A stretch of 64,000 nucleotides of DNA, taken from the NCBI GenBank assembly GCA_963782595.1, contig CAWAKJ010000007.1, positions 744,001 to 808,000 of the forward strand. The letters run 5' to 3'. Source of the DNA: JAMQPK01 sp963782595 (GTDB lineage Bacteria > Acidobacteriota > Vicinamibacteria > Vicinamibacterales > JAMQPK01). Each line of letters begins with the position of its first letter. Positions within the stretch are counted from its first letter, which is position 1. The notes under the pieces are model-generated. The model made no database searches. It saw only the letters and a program-made list of their open reading frames with translations, and was not told the DNA's origin. Below, one piece after another: positions 34,606 through 42,355 of the stretch. The position numbers and the translations under genes were made by a program.

Positions 34606-35625
34606 ATGCCCAGACCCACGATGCGGCGAATCGCCGGCGAGCTTGGCGTTTCCGTCATGACGGTTTCCAAAGTCCTGAACAACCACGGCGATATCAGCGA
34701 GGCCACCCGCGATCGTGTCCTCGCCAAGATTGAAGAGCTCGGCTATCAGCGCAATGCCGTCGCGCGCAGTCTGACCCTCAGGCGCAGCCACACCATTGGC
34801 GTCGTCATCCCCGATCTCATGCATTCGTTCTTCGTCGAGATCATCGCCGGCATCGAGCCCGTGGCCAGCGTCCGCGGCTATGGGCTGCTGTTGTGCAGCT
34901 CGGGCGAGGATCCCGCCAAGGAGCGCGCCGAGCTCGAGATGCTCCGGAGCAGACAGGTTGACGGAATCGTGCTCGCGTCCGCTGACGGCGACGCCAACGA
35001 GGATCTCCTCAGACAATTGACCGGTCTCGGAACGGCCATGGTGATGATCGACCGCGACGACCATCCCAGGGTGGACTGTCACCGTGTCCTCACCGACGAC
35101 GAGCGTGTGGGCGTGCTCGCAACGACCCATCTTCTCGAACAGGGACGCACGGCCATCGCGCATATCGGGGGCCCGGCGCTCGTGCACGCGAAACGCCGCG
35201 AGAAAGGGTGGCGCGATGCGCTCAGAGAGCGCGGCGCGAAGTCGTCTCCTGACTGGTTCGTCGAAGCCGGTTTCATGGAGAGCGACGGCTATCGAGCGAT
35301 GAAGCAGCTCCTCACGGTGCGTCCGCGCATCGACGCGGTGTTTGCCGTCAACGATCCTGCGGCCATTGGCGCGATGAAAGCTGTGTGGGAAGCCGGTCTG
35401 CGCGTACCCGATGACATTGCCGTGGTCGGTGTCGGCGACATCGCGCACGGCGATATGCTCAAGGTTCCGCTGACGACGGTGAGCTGGTCGAGAAAGGACC
35501 AGGGGTTGAACGCCGCCGAGCTCCTGCTCAATGGTCTCGACAGCGACGAAAAAGACCCGCCGCGCCGTGTCATCATTCCTCCGCGGCTCGTGGTGCGCGA
35601 GTCCTCCAGCGTGCCCCGTGCGTAA
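34606..35625 (+). CDS. LacI-family transcriptional regulator of the fucose cluster
   Basis: A 339-residue protein. HTH 'TMRRIAGELGVSVMTVSKVLNNHGDISEATRDRVLAKIEELGYQRNAVARSL' (about 5-56) with the hinge helix, then a periplasmic-binding-protein-like sensor domain ('SHTIGVVIPDLMHSFFVEIIAGIEPVASVRGYGLLLCSSGED', 'VDGIVLASADG', 'DAVFAVNDPAAIGAMKAVWEAGLRVPDDIAVVGVGDI'). It should repress the catabolic operon and itself through the CTTTACCGGTAAAG boxes, released by a pathway sugar or acid. ThuA overlaps its end by 8 nt. Confidence 0.92.
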   Translation: MPRPTMRRIAGELGVSVMTVSKVLNNHGDISEATRDRVLAKIEELGYQRNAVARSLTLRRSHTIGVVIPDLMHSFFVEIIAGIEPVASVRGYGLLLCSSGEDPAKERAELEMLRSRQVDGIVLASADGDANEDLLRQLTGLGTAMVMIDRDDHPRVDCHRVLTDDERVGVLATTHLLEQGRTAIAHIGGPALVHAKRREKGWRDALRERGAKSSPDWFVEAGFMESDGYRAMKQLLTVRPRIDAVFAVNDPAAIGAMKAVWEAGLRVPDDIAVVGVGDIAHGDMLKVPLTTVSWSRKDQGLNAAELLLNGLDSDEKDPPRRVIIPPRLVVRESSSVPRA

Positions 35626-36436
35626 GCTGATCGTCGCCGCGCTGCTTTTCGCCGCGTTTGCCGCCGTTCAGGGGCAGGCGCCACAGCGCAAGCGGCTCCT
35701 GGCACTCGGCGACACGCACACAGGCTACACGCACGATTCCATTGGTCACGCCCTGGCGGTCATCGATCATCTTGGCCGTCAGTCCGGCGTGTACGACACG
35801 TACATCCGCACCGACTCGCAGTGGATCACGAAACAGCCCATCCCGATGCCGGCGAGAAACACGAAAAACCTGAACGACTTCGATGCCGTGTTTCTGTTCA
35901 TCTCGGGCGAGGGCAACTGGACCGATCAGCAGAAGAAGGACTTCGTCTCATTCGTCAAAGACGACGGAAAGGGCGTTGTCGGTGCTCACACCGGAAACGC
36001 CGCCTTTTATCAGTGGGAAGAATTCGGCGACATGATGGGCGGGTATTTCGACAACCACCCATGGGGCATCTTCGCGGGCCGCGTGGTCGTGGATGCGGCC
36101 GATTTTCCCGCGATGAAGCATTTCGCTCCGTCGTTTACCCGTCGCGAAGAGTTCTACGTGCTGCGCGACAAGCCGTATTCGCGCGAGAACGTGCGCGTCC
36201 TCGCGCATCTCGACGCGGCGGGCGTCGATCTGAAGCATCCGGACTATCACCGCAGGGACGCCGACTTTCCGGTTGCGCTCGCGCGGACCTACGGCAAGGG
36301 CCGCACGTTCTGGTCGAACTTCGGCCACGCCGCCGAGACGTGGGACGATCCGGCTATCCAGACGATGTATCTCGAAGCCATCAAGTGGGCGATGGGCCTC
36401 ACGCCCGGCGACGCGACGCCGTCGGCGGTGAAGTGA
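35618..36436 (+). CDS. secreted ThuA-like (trehalose-utilisation family) protein
   Basis: A 272-residue protein starting at GTG 35618 (VRKLIVAALLFAAFAAVQGQ, signal peptide) and overlapping lacI by 8 nt. The ThuA glutamine-amidotransferase-like fold is seen in 'DFDAVFLFISGEGNWTDQQKKDFVSFVKDDGKGVVGAHTGNAAFYQWEEFGDMMGGYFDNHPWG' and 'FPVALARTYGKGRTFWSNFGHAAETWDDPAIQTMYLEAIKWAMGL'. Such proteins are common near sugar-degradation genes; their reaction is not established. It acts in the periplasm if the signal is genuine. Confidence 0.85.
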   Translation: MRKLIVAALLFAAFAAVQGQAPQRKRLLALGDTHTGYTHDSIGHALAVIDHLGRQSGVYDTYIRTDSQWITKQPIPMPARNTKNLNDFDAVFLFISGEGNWTDQQKKDFVSFVKDDGKGVVGAHTGNAAFYQWEEFGDMMGGYFDNHPWGIFAGRVVVDAADFPAMKHFAPSFTRREEFYVLRDKPYSRENVRVLAHLDAAGVDLKHPDYHRRDADFPVALARTYGKGRTFWSNFGHAAETWDDPAIQTMYLEAIKWAMGLTPGDATPSAVK

Positions 36437-36729
36437 CCGCATTGCCGTTTCGACGCAGAGTCGCAAAGGCGCAAAGAAAACGCGCAGAGCAACAAACACG
36501 ATGACGCGACGAGCGCGACGAAGAGCCATGCAGCGTGATGGCCTCTGTGAGTGCGTCAGCGGGGTCAGTCGCGCGCATCGACGTCGTGGGCCGCGTGGGC
36601 CTCACCCCCGGCGACGGTTCCCGCGACATGAGGCAGATGATCACTAAGCAGATAGTCGTTACAAGCAGCGCCGAGCCCGAAAGGGCGAGGTGGCGGGTCG
36701 CGGGGGTGGGGCCCCGCGACAACTAAAAA
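36437..36729. other. 293-nt non-coding spacer with word repeats and a hairpin
   Basis: ACGCAGAGTCGCAAAGGCGC followed by AAAGAAAACGCGCAGAG (36451-36485) repeats CGCAAAG/CGCAGAG words. Later GTCGCGGGG (36697-36705) pairs with CCCCGCGAC (36712-36720) just before AACTAAAAAATG. That hairpin ends about nine nt before the next ATG and could control its translation. No gene is supported here. Confidence 0.55.
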
Positions 36730-37584
36730 ATGAAACTACTGCGCTATGGCCCTCCGGGCCGCGAAAAGCCGGGTCTCGTCGACTCGAGCGGCGGCATTCT
36801 CGATCTCTCGTCGATCATTCCGGATCTCGCCGGCGCCGCGCTCCACCCTGATTCAATCGAACGGCTGCGCCGACTGGATCAATCGACGCTTCTCCGCGTC
36901 GAGGGCGACCAGCGCATCGGTCCGTGCGTCGCAGGTGTCGGCAAATTCATCTGCATCGGATTGAACTACTCGGACCACGCGGCGGAATCGAAGATGGCGG
37001 TCCCCGCCGAGCCGATCTTGTTCATGAAGGCCACGTCCGCGATCTGCGGGCCCAACGACGGCATTGTGATTCCGCGCGGGTCCCAGAAAACCGACTGGGA
37101 AGTCGAGCTCGGTGTCGTCATCGGGAGAACGGCCAGATACGTCCAGGAGTCGGACGCGCTCTCACACGTGGCCGGTTACTGCGTGGTGAACGACCTGTCG
37201 GAGCGCGCGTTTCAGCTCGAGGGCACCGGTCAGTGGGTGAAAGGCAAGAGCGCCGACACGTTCGGGCCGATTGGTCCGTGGCTCGTCACGCCCGACGAAG
37301 TACCGGATCCGCAGAATCTGGAGTTGTGGCTCGAGGTGGATGGCCGCACCTATCAGCGCAGCACGACGAAGCACATGATCTTCGGTGTGGCGCGGCTGGT
37401 CAGCTATATCAGCGGGTTCATGAGCCTTCACCCCGGCGACATCATCTCCACCGGCACGCCGCCCGGTATCGGCATGGGGCAGACGCCGCCCGTCTACCTC
37501 CGCCCCGGCAATCACGTACGCCTCGGCATTCACAGTCTCGGCGAGCAGAGTCAGCGCGTGATGGCCTGGGGTGCTACCATGTAG
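36730..37584 (+). CDS. FAH-family 2,4-diketo-3-deoxy-L-fuconate/rhamnonate hydrolase
   Basis: A 284-residue protein: 'FICIGLNYSDHAAESKMAVPAEPILFMKATSAICGPNDGIVIPRGSQKTDWEVELGVVIGRTARYV' contains the metal-binding E-x-E and D residues of the fumarylacetoacetate-hydrolase fold. 'WVKGKSADTFGPIGPWLVT' and 'ISTGTPPGIGMGQTPP' are typical of hydrolases that split L-2,4-diketo-3-deoxy acids to pyruvate and L-lactate. It completes the pathway begun by the SDR and dehydratase, although it sits beyond the ThuA gene and a 293-nt spacer. Its own promoter is likely. Confidence 0.88.
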   Translation: MKLLRYGPPGREKPGLVDSSGGILDLSSIIPDLAGAALHPDSIERLRRLDQSTLLRVEGDQRIGPCVAGVGKFICIGLNYSDHAAESKMAVPAEPILFMKATSAICGPNDGIVIPRGSQKTDWEVELGVVIGRTARYVQESDALSHVAGYCVVNDLSERAFQLEGTGQWVKGKSADTFGPIGPWLVTPDEVPDPQNLELWLEVDGRTYQRSTTKHMIFGVARLVSYISGFMSLHPGDIISTGTPPGIGMGQTPPVYLRPGNHVRLGIHSLGEQSQRVMAWGATM

Positions 37585-37629
37585 GCCATCCGAACAGAAT
37601 ACGCGGTCAAGCAGGCGACCCCCCCGAAG

Positions 37630-39117
37630 GTGGAATACGGGCCGGTGGCGATTGTGGTCGCCCACGGCATGGGCCAACAGATCCCGTTTCAAACCCTCGA
37701 TGATGTGGCCGAAGGCCTGCGCGCGCAGGATCGGCAGCACCGGACGGGTCCACAACCGCGGCCCGTTGCGCGGACGGTCGAGCTTGGCGGCGAGCGCATG
37801 TCGCGACTCGAGCTGAAGTTGATGCTCGCCGGCGACGTCGAGCGCGACGTCCACATTTACGAATCCTATTGGGCGCCGATGACCGAGGGGCGTGTCACGC
37901 TCCGCGACGTGATGGGCCTTCTTCTGCGTGGCGGCCTCGGGGGGCTCATGCTCGCCAGGCGGCCGTTCCCGCGGTGGATGTTCGGCGAGTTCCTCGAGTT
38001 TCCAACGCCGCTGCTGACTGTGCTGTGGCTGCTGCTGGCCCTGAGCGTGGTCATTGCGCTGATCTTCCTCAACACAGTGATCGTGATCGTCGCGGCGGCG
38101 AAAGTGCCGCTTCGCGACGTGTCGCCGTGGCTGACCGAGGTGAGATTCGCCGACATCACGACGGTCTTCAACCTCCACGTGTCTGCGATGGCGCCCTTCG
38201 TGTTGTTGATGATGTGGTGGGGGATGACGCGCCGGCGGTTGCCCGGATGGCTGTCACTCGGTGCGTTTGCGCTTGCCGTGTTGTCGACCCTCGCCGCTGC
38301 GGTGACGGTGGCAGTGGTCGCGTGGCACCACACTCGAGGCGCCCCTGCGGGATCGTTCTTCGAGCGCATTGGCGCAGAACGGTTGCTGGATCTCTTTCCC
38401 GTATGGTTCAGCAACGTGTCGTGGGTGCTCGTCATCGCCGCCGCCGCGCTCGTCCGATGGTTTCTGATTCAGTTTGCCGGCGATGTCGCGGCTTACGTAC
38501 AGCCACAGGTCGTCGATCGGTTCGACGAGCTCCGGAAGGAGATCAAGCACCGCGTCTGGGCCACCGCCAGGGCCGTCTACTGCGCGAAAGAGTACGACGA
38601 CATCGTGCTTGTCGGGCATTCACTCGGTTCGGTCGTGATCTACGACGCACTCAATCGGCTGATCATCGACCACTCGATCGATCCGGCCGGGGCGCCCGAA
38701 GTGGTGGGGCGGACGCGGCTGCTGGTGACGTTCGGAAGCCCGCTCGACAAGACCGCGTTCATCTTCGGGGCGCAGGGGGCGGGCACGGAAGCTCGTGAGG
38801 CGCTGGCCGCGTCGCTTCAGCCGCTCATTACCGACGAGAAGGTGCGTCCGCGTTGGGTGAACATCTACTCGCCGTGGGACATCATCAGCGGTGCGCTCGA
38901 CTACTACGATCGACCCGATCGATTGAATCGCAATTTGGTGGAGAACCTCGTCGATCCGGACGCGACCACGCTGCTGGCCGCGCACGTCGAGTACTGGCGC
39001 AATCCCCTCTTGTTCCATACGATTCTGCAGGCACTGTCGGTGCCACCCTCCCACGACGCCATTTTGAAATCCACCGAACGGGAGAACGCGGCATCGACGT
39101 TGTCGACAAGCGAATAG
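37630..39117 (+). CDS. membrane protein with an interrupted alpha/beta-hydrolase fold
   Basis: A 495-residue protein. It opens with 'VAIVVAHGMGQQIPFQTL', the first strand and oxyanion region of a lipase-like hydrolase. Four transmembrane helices follow (about 135-270), and the fold resumes with 'DDIVLVGHSLGSVVIYDALNRL' (nucleophile elbow GHSLG), 'LLVTFGSPLDKTAF' and 'RWVNIYSPWDIISGALDYY'. The membrane segment thus splits the hydrolase domain. The start is uncertain: GTG 37630 is the first usable codon, but the frame is open back to the preceding gene's own TAG. Possibly a lipid or ester hydrolase facing the cytoplasm. Confidence 0.75.
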   Translation: MEYGPVAIVVAHGMGQQIPFQTLDDVAEGLRAQDRQHRTGPQPRPVARTVELGGERMSRLELKLMLAGDVERDVHIYESYWAPMTEGRVTLRDVMGLLLRGGLGGLMLARRPFPRWMFGEFLEFPTPLLTVLWLLLALSVVIALIFLNTVIVIVAAAKVPLRDVSPWLTEVRFADITTVFNLHVSAMAPFVLLMMWWGMTRRRLPGWLSLGAFALAVLSTLAAAVTVAVVAWHHTRGAPAGSFFERIGAERLLDLFPVWFSNVSWVLVIAAAALVRWFLIQFAGDVAAYVQPQVVDRFDELRKEIKHRVWATARAVYCAKEYDDIVLVGHSLGSVVIYDALNRLIIDHSIDPAGAPEVVGRTRLLVTFGSPLDKTAFIFGAQGAGTEAREALAASLQPLITDEKVRPRWVNIYSPWDIISGALDYYDRPDRLNRNLVENLVDPDATTLLAAHVEYWRNPLLFHTILQALSVPPSHDAILKSTERENAASTLSTSE

Positions 39118-39139
39118 CTGAGCGTGGCGCGCGAAATTC

Positions 39140-40696
39140 TTACTTCAGGTCTTTCAGGATCTCGCGCGCGGCGTTGAGACCGGACAACCCAGACACGCCG
39201 TACCCCGGATGTGTACCCGCGCCGCAGAGATACAGTCCTTCAATCGGCGTGCGGTAGCGCGCCCATCCCAGCAGCGGGCGCATGGTGAACAGTTGATCGA
39301 GCGCCAGTTCGCCATGAAAGATATGTCCACCCGTGAGCCCGTAGTCGGTCTCCATCGCGACGGGCGTAATCACCTGCCGCTGCAGAATGAGACTTCTGAT
39401 GTTCGGCGCGTATTCGGCAAGCGTGTCGATGATCGCGTCGGCAAACGCCGGGGCGGCTGTGCGCCAGTCCGAATCGCGCAGGCGATACGGTGCGAACTGC
39501 GCGGAGATTGACATCACATGAGCGCCCGCGGGTGCCAGCGCCGGATCGGTCAACGATGGAATCGTGATGTCGAGATGCGGCCTCGGCGACCAACGGCCGT
39601 ATTTCGACGCGTCGAACGCACGCTCGAGATACTCGAGATCGGGACCGATGTGGATGAGCCCGCCGAGCGCGCGGACGTCGCCCGCCGCCGCGGTGAAGTC
39701 GGGCAGCGCGCTCAAGGCAAGGTTGAGCTTCAGGACACGCCCTTCGGCGCGGTAGGTGCGGATGCGCGCGAGGTAGCCCGGGTCGAGCTCGACTGGATCG
39801 ACCAGTCCGAGCATCGTGCGGCGCGGATCGGCGTTCGACACCACGATTCCGGCCGCGAGCGTTTCACCGGTTGTCAGCGTCACGCCGACCGCGCGGCGAT
39901 TGCGCACGTCGATGTGATCGACGTCGGCACCAACTCGGATGTCCACGCCCGCCGCCCGGGCCGCGCCAGCCAGCGCCGAAGTGAAGGCTCCCAGGCCACC
40001 CCGGACAAAGCGGGGCCTGCCGTCGCCGGTGCTCATGCGCAGCAGGAGCACGGCCGTGCTTCCGGCCGAACGCGGACCCAGCGCCGTGCCGAAAATGCCG
40101 CCGGCTGCGATGGCTGCCCGCAATGGCTCCGACTCGAACCACTCCGAGACGAAGTCTGCCGCCGACATCGGCGCCCAGCGAAGCAGGCGGTACGCATCTC
40201 TTTTTCCAAGACCTCTGAACCGGCGCCCCATCTTGAGGATCGACCACAGTTCGTTTGGCGACGGGTGCTCGATGTCCGGCGGAGGGCTCGACAAGACGTG
40301 CGACGCGAACGCGCGGATGCGCTCGATCGTGCCGCAGAACTCGGCGTATCGCCCCGCGTCGGCCGCGGAAAAGGTCCCGATACGTGCCGCGCTGGCCTCC
40401 ACGCTGCGCTCGAGCACGAGGCTTCGACCGTCTGGCAGCGGAGCAAACAGATAGGGATCGGGCTCGATCAGGTCGAGGCCGTGCTTCGCGAGATGGAGCT
40501 CGTTCAGCAGCGCCGGCGCTGGATGAGCGGCATGTGCGAGCGTGGAGATCCTGAAGCCGGGGTACAGCTCGTCAGTGATGGCCGAGCCCCCGACAATCGG
40601 CCGCCGCTCGAGCACGAGCGTCTTCACGCCCTGACGCGCCAGCAGGGTCGCCGCCGCCAGCCCGTTGTGCCCGCCGCCGACGAAGACGGCGTCCAT
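39140..40696 (-). CDS. FAD-dependent oxidoreductase, phytoene-desaturase/PYROXD2-like (copy B)
   Basis: A 518-residue protein: 'MDAVFVGGGHNGLAAATLLARQGVKTLVLERRPIVGGSAITDELYPGFRIS' is the FAD-binding Rossmann motif of the CrtI/PYROXD2 superfamily. 'RPRFVRGGLGAFTSALAGAARAAGVDIRVGADVDHI' and the C-terminal 'LYLCGAGTHPGYGVSGLSGLNAAREI' complete it. Its ATG overlaps the TAA of copy A by one base (TAATG), so the two are coupled. The substrate is unknown; no carotenoid synthesis genes are nearby, so carotenoid desaturation is unlikely. Confidence 0.85.
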   Translation of the reverse strand: MDAVFVGGGHNGLAAATLLARQGVKTLVLERRPIVGGSAITDELYPGFRISTLAHAAHPAPALLNELHLAKHGLDLIEPDPYLFAPLPDGRSLVLERSVEASAARIGTFSAADAGRYAEFCGTIERIRAFASHVLSSPPPDIEHPSPNELWSILKMGRRFRGLGKRDAYRLLRWAPMSAADFVSEWFESEPLRAAIAAGGIFGTALGPRSAGSTAVLLLRMSTGDGRPRFVRGGLGAFTSALAGAARAAGVDIRVGADVDHIDVRNRRAVGVTLTTGETLAAGIVVSNADPRRTMLGLVDPVELDPGYLARIRTYRAEGRVLKLNLALSALPDFTAAAGDVRALGGLIHIGPDLEYLERAFDASKYGRWSPRPHLDITIPSLTDPALAPAGAHVMSISAQFAPYRLRDSDWRTAAPAFADAIIDTLAEYAPNIRSLILQRQVITPVAMETDYGLTGGHIFHGELALDQLFTMRPLLGWARYRTPIEGLYLCGAGTHPGYGVSGLSGLNAAREILKDLK

Positions 40697-42264
40697 TACT
40701 TGAGGATTTCCATCGCGGCGTTTCGGCCTGGCGCGCCCATGATGCCGCCGCCCGGATGTGTCGCCGAGCCGCACATGTAGAGGTTGGCGATCGGAGTACG
40801 GTATTTCGCCCAGCCCGGCACCGGTCGAAGGAACAGCAACTGTTCGAGCGCGAGCTCGCCCTGAAAGATGTTGCCCTCGCTCAGTCCCCATTCGCGCTCG
40901 AGATCGAGCGGCGTGATGACCTGCCGGTGGAGGATCAACGACTTCAGATTGGGCGCATACGCCGACAGGGTCTCGATAACGGTATCGCCAAACGATTCGC
41001 GTTCGGCGTCCCACGTCGAGTCTTTCAGGTGGTAAGGCGCGTACTGCACGAAGCACGTCATGACGTGTTTCCCTGGTGGCGCGATCGACGGATCGGTCAG
41101 GCTGGGAATGACGACGTCCATGTACGGCTGCCTCGAATAGCGGCCGTATTTCGCATCGTCATAGGCCCGCTCCATGTAATCGAGACTCGGTGAGATGGAA
41201 ATGGCGCCCCTCAAGTGGCGACTCTCCCCCGGCAGGCCAGTGAAGTTCGGCAAGCCGTCGAGCGCCAGGTTGACTTTTCCCGACGAGCCACGGAATTTGT
41301 AGCGCCGTATTTCTTCGACGAATTCGCCGGGCAGATCGCGGCTGTCGAGGAACTTCGTGAAGGTCAGGCGCGGATCGACCGACGAGGACACAATCGTCCC
41401 CTCGATCTCGTCGCCGTTTTCGAGCGCGACGCCTGTGGCGCGGCCGTTCTTCGTGAGGATCCTGCTGACGCCGGTTCTCGTGCGGATCTCCACGCCAGCC
41501 TCGCGCGCGGCCGCGGCAATGGCATTGGAGATCGCGCCCGTTCCGCCTTTCGCAAAGCCCCACGATCGGAAGGCGCCGTCTATCTCTCCCATATAGTGAT
41601 GGAGGAGCACGTACGCCGTGCCTGGCGAGCGCACGCCCTGAAATGTGCCGATGATGCCGGAGGCCGACATGGTGGCTTTCAGCACATCGGTTTCGAACCA
41701 CTGATCGAGAAAGTCGGCTGCGCTCATCGTCATCAGCTGAACGAGCCGATAGCGCGACTCCGACGACATCGATTGGAACCGGCGTCCGAGGCGAAGCAGA
41801 TCTCGCATGTCGGTGAACGACATCGAGAGCGGATCGGGCGCACGGACGTCGAGCGTCGGCTTCACGAACCGCGCCATGTCGATCATCGCTTTGCCGTATT
41901 CGTCGTAGGCTTCCGCATCGAGGCGCGAATGCCTGAGGATTTCGCGGCGCGTGCGGCCATGATCGTTCACACGCCACAGGTGGTTGCCGTCCGGCATCGG
42001 CGTGAAGGTGCCGTCGAGCGGCAGCACCTCGAAGCCGTGGCGAGGCAGATCGAGCTCGCGAATGATTTGCGGCCGGAGCAGCGACACGACGTAGGAGCAG
42101 ACCGAAATGTGAAAGCCCGGGAAGACCTCTTCGGTCACCGCGGCGCCGCCAACGACGTGACGGCGCTCGAGCACCACGACGCGGCGGCCGGCACGTGCCA
42201 GATAGGCAGCGTGTACGAGGCCGTTGTGGCCTCCGCCGATGACGATGGCGTCATACTTGGGCAT
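40696..42264 (-). CDS. FAD-dependent oxidoreductase, phytoene-desaturase/PYROXD2-like (copy A)
   Basis: A 522-residue tandem paralog of the next gene: 'YDAIVIGGGHNGLVHAAYLARAGRRVVVLERRHVVGGAAVTEEVFPGFHISVCSYVVSLL', 'SWGFAKGGTGAISNAIAAAAREAGVEIRTRTGVSRIL', 'YMCGSATHPGGGIMGAPGRNAAMEIL'. The two align along their whole length, including '..DFLDQWFETDVLKA' / '..DFVSEWFESEPLRA', so they arose by duplication and may form a heterodimer. First gene of the operon, divergent from the GcvT-like gene across an 88-nt word-repeat spacer. Confidence 0.87.
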   Translation of the reverse strand: MPKYDAIVIGGGHNGLVHAAYLARAGRRVVVLERRHVVGGAAVTEEVFPGFHISVCSYVVSLLRPQIIRELDLPRHGFEVLPLDGTFTPMPDGNHLWRVNDHGRTRREILRHSRLDAEAYDEYGKAMIDMARFVKPTLDVRAPDPLSMSFTDMRDLLRLGRRFQSMSSESRYRLVQLMTMSAADFLDQWFETDVLKATMSASGIIGTFQGVRSPGTAYVLLHHYMGEIDGAFRSWGFAKGGTGAISNAIAAAAREAGVEIRTRTGVSRILTKNGRATGVALENGDEIEGTIVSSSVDPRLTFTKFLDSRDLPGEFVEEIRRYKFRGSSGKVNLALDGLPNFTGLPGESRHLRGAISISPSLDYMERAYDDAKYGRYSRQPYMDVVIPSLTDPSIAPPGKHVMTCFVQYAPYHLKDSTWDAERESFGDTVIETLSAYAPNLKSLILHRQVITPLDLEREWGLSEGNIFQGELALEQLLFLRPVPGWAKYRTPIANLYMCGSATHPGGGIMGAPGRNAAMEILK

Positions 42265-42267
42265 AGG

Positions 42268-42349
42268 TAATCTAGAATCTACAAACTAGAATCTAGAATC
42301 TGGAGTTTTTCAGATTCTAGTTTCTAGATTCTAGTTTCTAGATTCTACA
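42268..42349. repeat. word-repeat hairpin (ATCTAGAATC words) in a divergent promoter region
   Basis: AATCTAGAATCTACAAACTA then GAATCTAGAATC, mirrored by GATTCTAGTTTCTAGATTCT and AGTTTCTAGATTCTAC. The words are the same as at 3114-3209. It fills nearly the entire space between two divergent start codons, so any promoters must lie within it. Confidence 0.75.
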
Positions 42350-42355
42350 TTCCCC

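Noticed and set aside
39140..42264. Carotenoid biosynthesis operon
   Set aside because: Although the FAD enzymes resemble phytoene desaturases, no phytoene synthase or cyclase is nearby, and both copies are closer to the PYROXD2-like branch.
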